64,000 nt of DNA from positions 6,499,410-6,563,409 of the forward strand of contig CM046453.1 in NCBI GenBank assembly GCA_025506515.1, given 5' to 3'. The first letter of the stretch is position 1, and every line of letters begins with the position of its first letter. Positions 61,391-64,000 of the stretch are shown here, piece after piece. The DNA is from Flaveria trinervia (taxonomy: Eukaryota > Streptophyta > Magnoliopsida > Asterales > Asteraceae). The position numbers and the translations under genes are program-made. Below the pieces are notes generated by a model. It saw only the letters and a program-made list of their open reading frames with translations, ran no database searches and was not told where the DNA came from.

Positions 61391-64000
61391 CTTTCTTAAT
61401 TTACTTTAAAAACTATTTTTATTCTAAAAAAATATAAATAATATTATTAGTAATTAATGTGGTTATTAATGAGAGAGAAAGAAGAAAATTTTAATGAAAC
61501 ACATGTCACTCTTAGTTACTTTTTTATTAGAGTAGAAAGATATATAATATTCTATATAGCATAAATGTGTTCACCAAGTGCGTTATTTTATAAAATTATT
61601 ATATTAAAGTATACAAAAGTGTTTATATTTTCTTAAATATATCAAGTACGAGTGTGAATGGTTTGATTCAATCCAGTCGTTATAGGTTAAAATCAAGGGA
61701 ACATACAACCGATATTTTTAATCATCATCGCATGCGTTTACTTTATCTACACAATTTAAGAGTTGAAATGTAGATGTTTTCAAATTATTGAAGTAGATTT
61801 CATCTATGGACTATGGTATATGGTCTATCACAAAATTGATTTTTTTTTCTTCAACCTTTTCTTTTATCTCATGTTATTGTTATCTTGTAATATTATATTT
61901 TCTTTAATCGTCTTTAGTTTGGTATAATTGTCAAACAAAAATAATCATGAATCATAATCCATCATAAAACTCTCTTGTATTCTATTTAAATTAATTATGG
62001 TTTTGTTTTTACGTGGTTTGACGAAAATTGTTGACGAAAATTGTTGACAAAAATAGTGATTTAGTCTGAATAAAATTATAATTATAACGTTTATGGTTTT
62101 ATTTATTTATATATTTAGTTTTGTCATTTCAGTCAATGAAACTATTAGTGTAACGCTTAGATGCTTTTAGCCATTTGACCCAATATATTGTTTATGCGAC
62201 ATGCTAATATAATGTAAGAGTTAGGTCTTAGGTGGACTTTTTGTATAATTTACTTAAATACAATAAAAACAAATTAAACCCAATAGTTCACATATTCAAC
62301 CTACCCTCACCCATCTTCTCCAAAAGAAAGAAAGAAAAAATGAATGAAAAAAAAAAGAAAAATGCAAAAGAAGGGTTCGTCCCTTCACGTCGACGATCTC
62401 CAACCCCTTTATTTTTTGGGATTAAAACCGCAATATGGTTAGACACAATGAAAATTTGTGTAATCAACCCTATATAAATTATATAAACTCCTAAGTGAAC
62501 ATGCGTGTTGCTCGAAGAGTGTTAAAATTTAAAACCCTTAGTTTTGGTAGCATGTACATTAGTATTCACATAATTGTTTTGAATAAAATTTATATTAACC
62601 ATAACACAAGAAAGTATCGCTCTCTCCATAAGATCAAACATCATTGGTGTTCGAAAAACCATTGGTCTAAATGATTACGACTCGAAAAGGATGTCACTCA
62701 ATATTAACAACTTCATCAATGGCACCTCTACTTTTACCATCTTCACCGTTCAACATGCCATTGAGGAGGTCATGATCGTGATCTGACTATGTTTTTTTTA
62801 AACAACTTCCTTTCCATCAAACTTATTATTTTTTTCATGGTGTGGTTGCCTTTAGAGCCGACTCACCTTTTTTACGGGCATAAAACGAAACAATATTTTG
62901 GGGTCCTTCTAAGCATCATTTTTAAAAACTCTGATCTTTATCTGAACTTTAACACATGCAATATAAACAAAACTTTCTGTAGTTTGACATAGTTAGAAAA
63001 CTTTTTAAAACCAAACCTATATAATCAAGCGTATCACACACTTAAAAGTATCTAATTTCTAAACTAAGTTAAGGCGAACCAAAATCAAAATAATCGAGCA
63101 TAAATAATCAAGCAAATTACAACAAGACAATCGTAAACAAATCACAATCTTTAAGTAATCTATATAAGGTAGTAGGAGACTACAAGCAAAACAGATTAAA
63201 AAGAAAATCATATTTACTTTAGTCAACTACAGAAGTCTAAAAGCAAAACAACATTCAAGCATTCAACCAAAATTAGATAATAAAAAAAATTAAGATTCCA
63301 ACCAAAGCTAGTAAAAGCATCAAGGGGTTCAAACCGATGAAGATATGAAGAAATTACTAGGTATAAGCAATATAGGCTCGGACCAAGATTCACAAAAAAC
63401 GTAAAGTAAAAAAATCAAGCATTCAAGCAATTACTTTAGGAGATTTAAAGAGTAAAAGGTTAAAGCAATTTAGCGAGTGGCGAACGATTACTCGATTGAA
63501 AGTTTAGAATTTGGAAGTTGATGCCTGAAGTATCAAGTATGATATCTCGAATTCTCAATACACTTAATCAGGTAGATAGTCTGATGTCTTGATAGACTGG
63601 AAGTCGTTGTTTTGAATTCTCGATTAACTAAATCAGGTCGATGAAGAAAGGCATGAAGCAAATCTACTTTGATAAGCCGATGAGAACTTGAAAGTCGACT
63701 ATATGATGCCTAGTCTAGATGCTTCATTGTTCTAGGGCATCAAGAATGCCAGGGGCTATATGATGCATATATAAGATAATTTTAACATTTGAGGCTTTAT
63801 AAAAGTAAGGGCCTAAAGCGGTTGCTTTTAAATTTATTCCATTATACATCCATACTTAGCTCTTCTTAATAAAGTTCCCATCATAGAATCATTGGCATAA
63901 ATAGATATCACACTAAACTCTCTGCTTTGCCTGCCTTTGTGATTTGCTACAATGATGTGATCTTAACTTTTCTATTAGTGCGAACTCTTGATACCTCCTA
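61391..64000. other. AT-rich terminal region
   Basis: No coding sequence with a recognisable domain. Frames at 62232-62477 and 62789-62992 are short and compositionally poor. Text at 63730-64000 has a TATA-like ATATATAAGA near 63767 and could be the edge of a transcribed region or an LTR beyond the window, but nothing confirms it. Confidence 0.35.

Noticed and set aside
62232..62992. Frames of 81 and 67 codons near the right end
   Set aside because: Lys/Asn/Phe-rich AT-driven frames without domain, splice context or repeat similarity.

Overview
This is a stretch of eudicot plant nuclear DNA: AT-rich, with genes split into many short GT-AG exons, no bacterial gene organisation, and about half of it retrotransposon sequence. 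The long Ty3/gypsy LTRs opening TGTCACACCCC or TGTAACACCCCG resemble those I know from Asteraceae, so a composite-family plant is my best guess, but that is an inference and not a proof.

Four host genes are recognisable from spliced protein sequence. On the left, on the minus strand, are the first four exons of the Mediator subunit gene MED8 (340-2278); the rest of the gene lies beyond position 1. On the right is a compact block: a class I alpha-mannosidase of the MNS1/MNS2 type (plus, 43229-47198, 14 exons, apparently intact), a metal tolerance protein of the MTPC4 type (plus, about 49182-53152, 13 exons, with a start-codon problem in exon 1) and a MANNAN SYNTHESIS-RELATED (MSR) O-fucosyltransferase-like gene (minus, 57731-55352, 6 exons, apparently intact). 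As I remember it, Arabidopsis carries MNS1, MTPC4 and MSR2 close together on chromosome 1 (At1g51590, At1g51610, At1g51630), so this looks like conserved gene order. MNS trims N-glycan mannose in the Golgi and MSR promotes mannan synthesis in the same compartment; MTPC4 is an unrelated cation transporter. I see no evidence of a pathway cluster.

Between the two gene regions is a transposon island. Element E1 (8366-28053, TSD TATTA) is a minus-strand Ty3/gypsy chromovirus-like element with 2.5-2.6 kb LTRs. Its integrase is split by E2 (11595-20751, TSD ATCTT), a solo LTR of another family, which is itself split by E3 (12724-19694, TSD CATTA), a third gypsy element whose 5' LTR is mostly deleted. 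All three TSDs are exact, so the order of insertion can be read directly. To the right are two more solo LTRs (29999-31943, TSD GATAT; 31964-34194, TSD AGATA), a truncated LTR (34592 to about 35580), a Mutator-like inverted-repeat element (35695-36985, exact 9-bp TSD), a complete Cassandra-type TRIM with 5S-rRNA-like sequence in both LTRs (37323-37966), a hAT-like element (40990-42536, 8-bp TSD with one mismatch), two related SINE-like repeats and several Helitron-like 3' termini.

The least expected structures are (a) tandem minisatellites in introns of MED8, MSR and the MTP gene whose units overlap or abut splice sites, (b) tRNA-like A-box/B-box segments inside the LTRs of one gypsy family, (c) the missing in-frame ATG in the MTP gene and (d) private minisatellites in the forward part of three different LTR families. 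I found no evidence for a new multi-gene system.
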